A DNA stretch of 5,293 nucleotides. Source: Alistipes sp. (GTDB lineage Bacteria; Bacteroidota; Bacteroidia; Bacteroidales; Rikenellaceae). The notes below the pieces were generated by a model. The model was given only the letters and a program-made list of their open reading frames with translations. It was not told the DNA's origin and did no database searches. Numbering within the stretch: position 1 is the first letter of the stretch; each line of letters starts with the position of its first letter. This document shows positions 5,071 to 5,293 of this stretch, piece by piece. The position numbers and the translations under genes are program-made. The DNA lies in NCBI GenBank assembly GCA_017380955.1, contig JAFOCZ010000160.1:1-5293 (forward strand), in the 5' to 3' direction.

Positions 5071-5293
5071 TTAACTGAACAGTCGCAGGATGTCGCTGCC
5101 GTTGGCGTAGAGAAGCAACGCCATAAGGATGTAGAAACCGATGTTCTGCGCGATGCTCATAAACTTCTCACTTGGCTTGCGGCGTGTGATAATCTCCCAA
5201 AGGGTGAACAACACGTGACCACCATCAAGCACCGGAATAGGCAATAAGTTCATAACGGCAAGCATAACAGAGAGCAACGCTGTAACATTCCAG
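5071..5293 (-). CDS. rseP: RseP-type site-2 zinc metalloprotease, C-terminal end only
   Basis: The final 73 residues of an RseP/S2P intramembrane protease, cut by the window edge; the frame is open to base 5293 and reads WNVTALLSVMLAVMNLL there. The diagnostic motif is NLLPIPVLDGGHVLF, in which the Asp of LDG is the third zinc ligand in S2P enzymes; the HExxH motif lies outside the window. A hydrophobic segment (IGFYILMALLLYA) near the C-terminus is the last transmembrane helix, after the family-typical ITRRKPSEKFM. In E. coli RseP cleaves the anti-sigma factor RseA and remnant signal peptides; the substrates in Bacteroidales are less clear. The TTG at 5277 is internal and not a start. The stop lies 31 bases before the radA start. 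Confidence 0.93.
   Translation of the reverse strand, partial: WNVTALLSVMLAVMNLLPIPVLDGGHVLFTLWEIITRRKPSEKFMSIAQNIGFYILMALLLYANGSDILRLFS

Noticed and set aside
5066..5079. Near-palindrome TTCGGTTAACTGAA at the end of rseP as an operator for radA
   Set aside because: It has a mismatch, overlaps the rseP stop and adjacent coding bases, and no promoter element is visible beside it; chance is adequate.
5059..5247. 62-codon + strand frame opposite the end of rseP
   Set aside because: It is antisense to the conserved NLLPIPVLDGG region of rseP; a shadow.
5071..5277. A separate 68-residue small membrane protein starting at TTG 5277
   Set aside because: The frame continues upstream to the window edge with RseP-like sequence (WNVTAL), so this is the end of rseP and not a separate small gene.

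Overview
The window looks like an ordinary chromosomal segment from a Bacteroidales bacterium of moderate GC content. The support is a Bacteroidetes-type promoter (TATCTTTG, matching TAnnTTTG), a DUF4831 lipo/secreted-type protein, DUF2400, absent or weak Shine-Dalgarno sequences, and a radA-rseP pair whose sequences read as Bacteroidales. An Alistipes-like (Rikenellaceae) origin is a guess from the style of the intergenic repeats and is not demonstrated.

Left part, + strand (1-3389): the 3' end of a LolD-like ABC transporter ATPase, then a DUF2400/TIGR02757 protein and a TrmN6-type tRNA methyltransferase, packed tightly as one apparent operon. A short gap of 50 bases follows, holding a promoter with a perfect 7-bp inverted repeat over its -7 element. 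It drives a second unit: a secreted DUF4831 protein and, 6 bases downstream, an AlkD-like HEAT-repeat protein.

Middle (3390-3680): a gene-free interval between convergent transcription units. It is dense with repeats: AT-rich direct repeats, a 14-bp terminal inverted repeat about 254 bp end to end, a large imperfect hairpin ending in eight T's, a tandem 10-bp repeat with an inverted copy, and several small hairpins. It probably holds the terminators of both flanking units and looks like a non-coding MITE- or REP-like dispersed element.

Right part, - strand (3681-5293): complete radA (DNA repair/recombination ATPase), preceded on its own strand by the 3' end of rseP (site-2 intramembrane protease), 31 bases apart, so probably co-transcribed.

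The genes are mainly housekeeping: lipoprotein export, tRNA modification, recombination and envelope-stress proteolysis. Three of them (DUF2400, the AlkD-like protein and RadA) have proven or possible ties to DNA repair. I see no clear defence system, toxin-antitoxin pair, CRISPR array or phage gene. The least explained parts are the composite intergenic repeat, the promoter palindrome, and the biochemical roles of DUF2400 and the AlkD-like protein.
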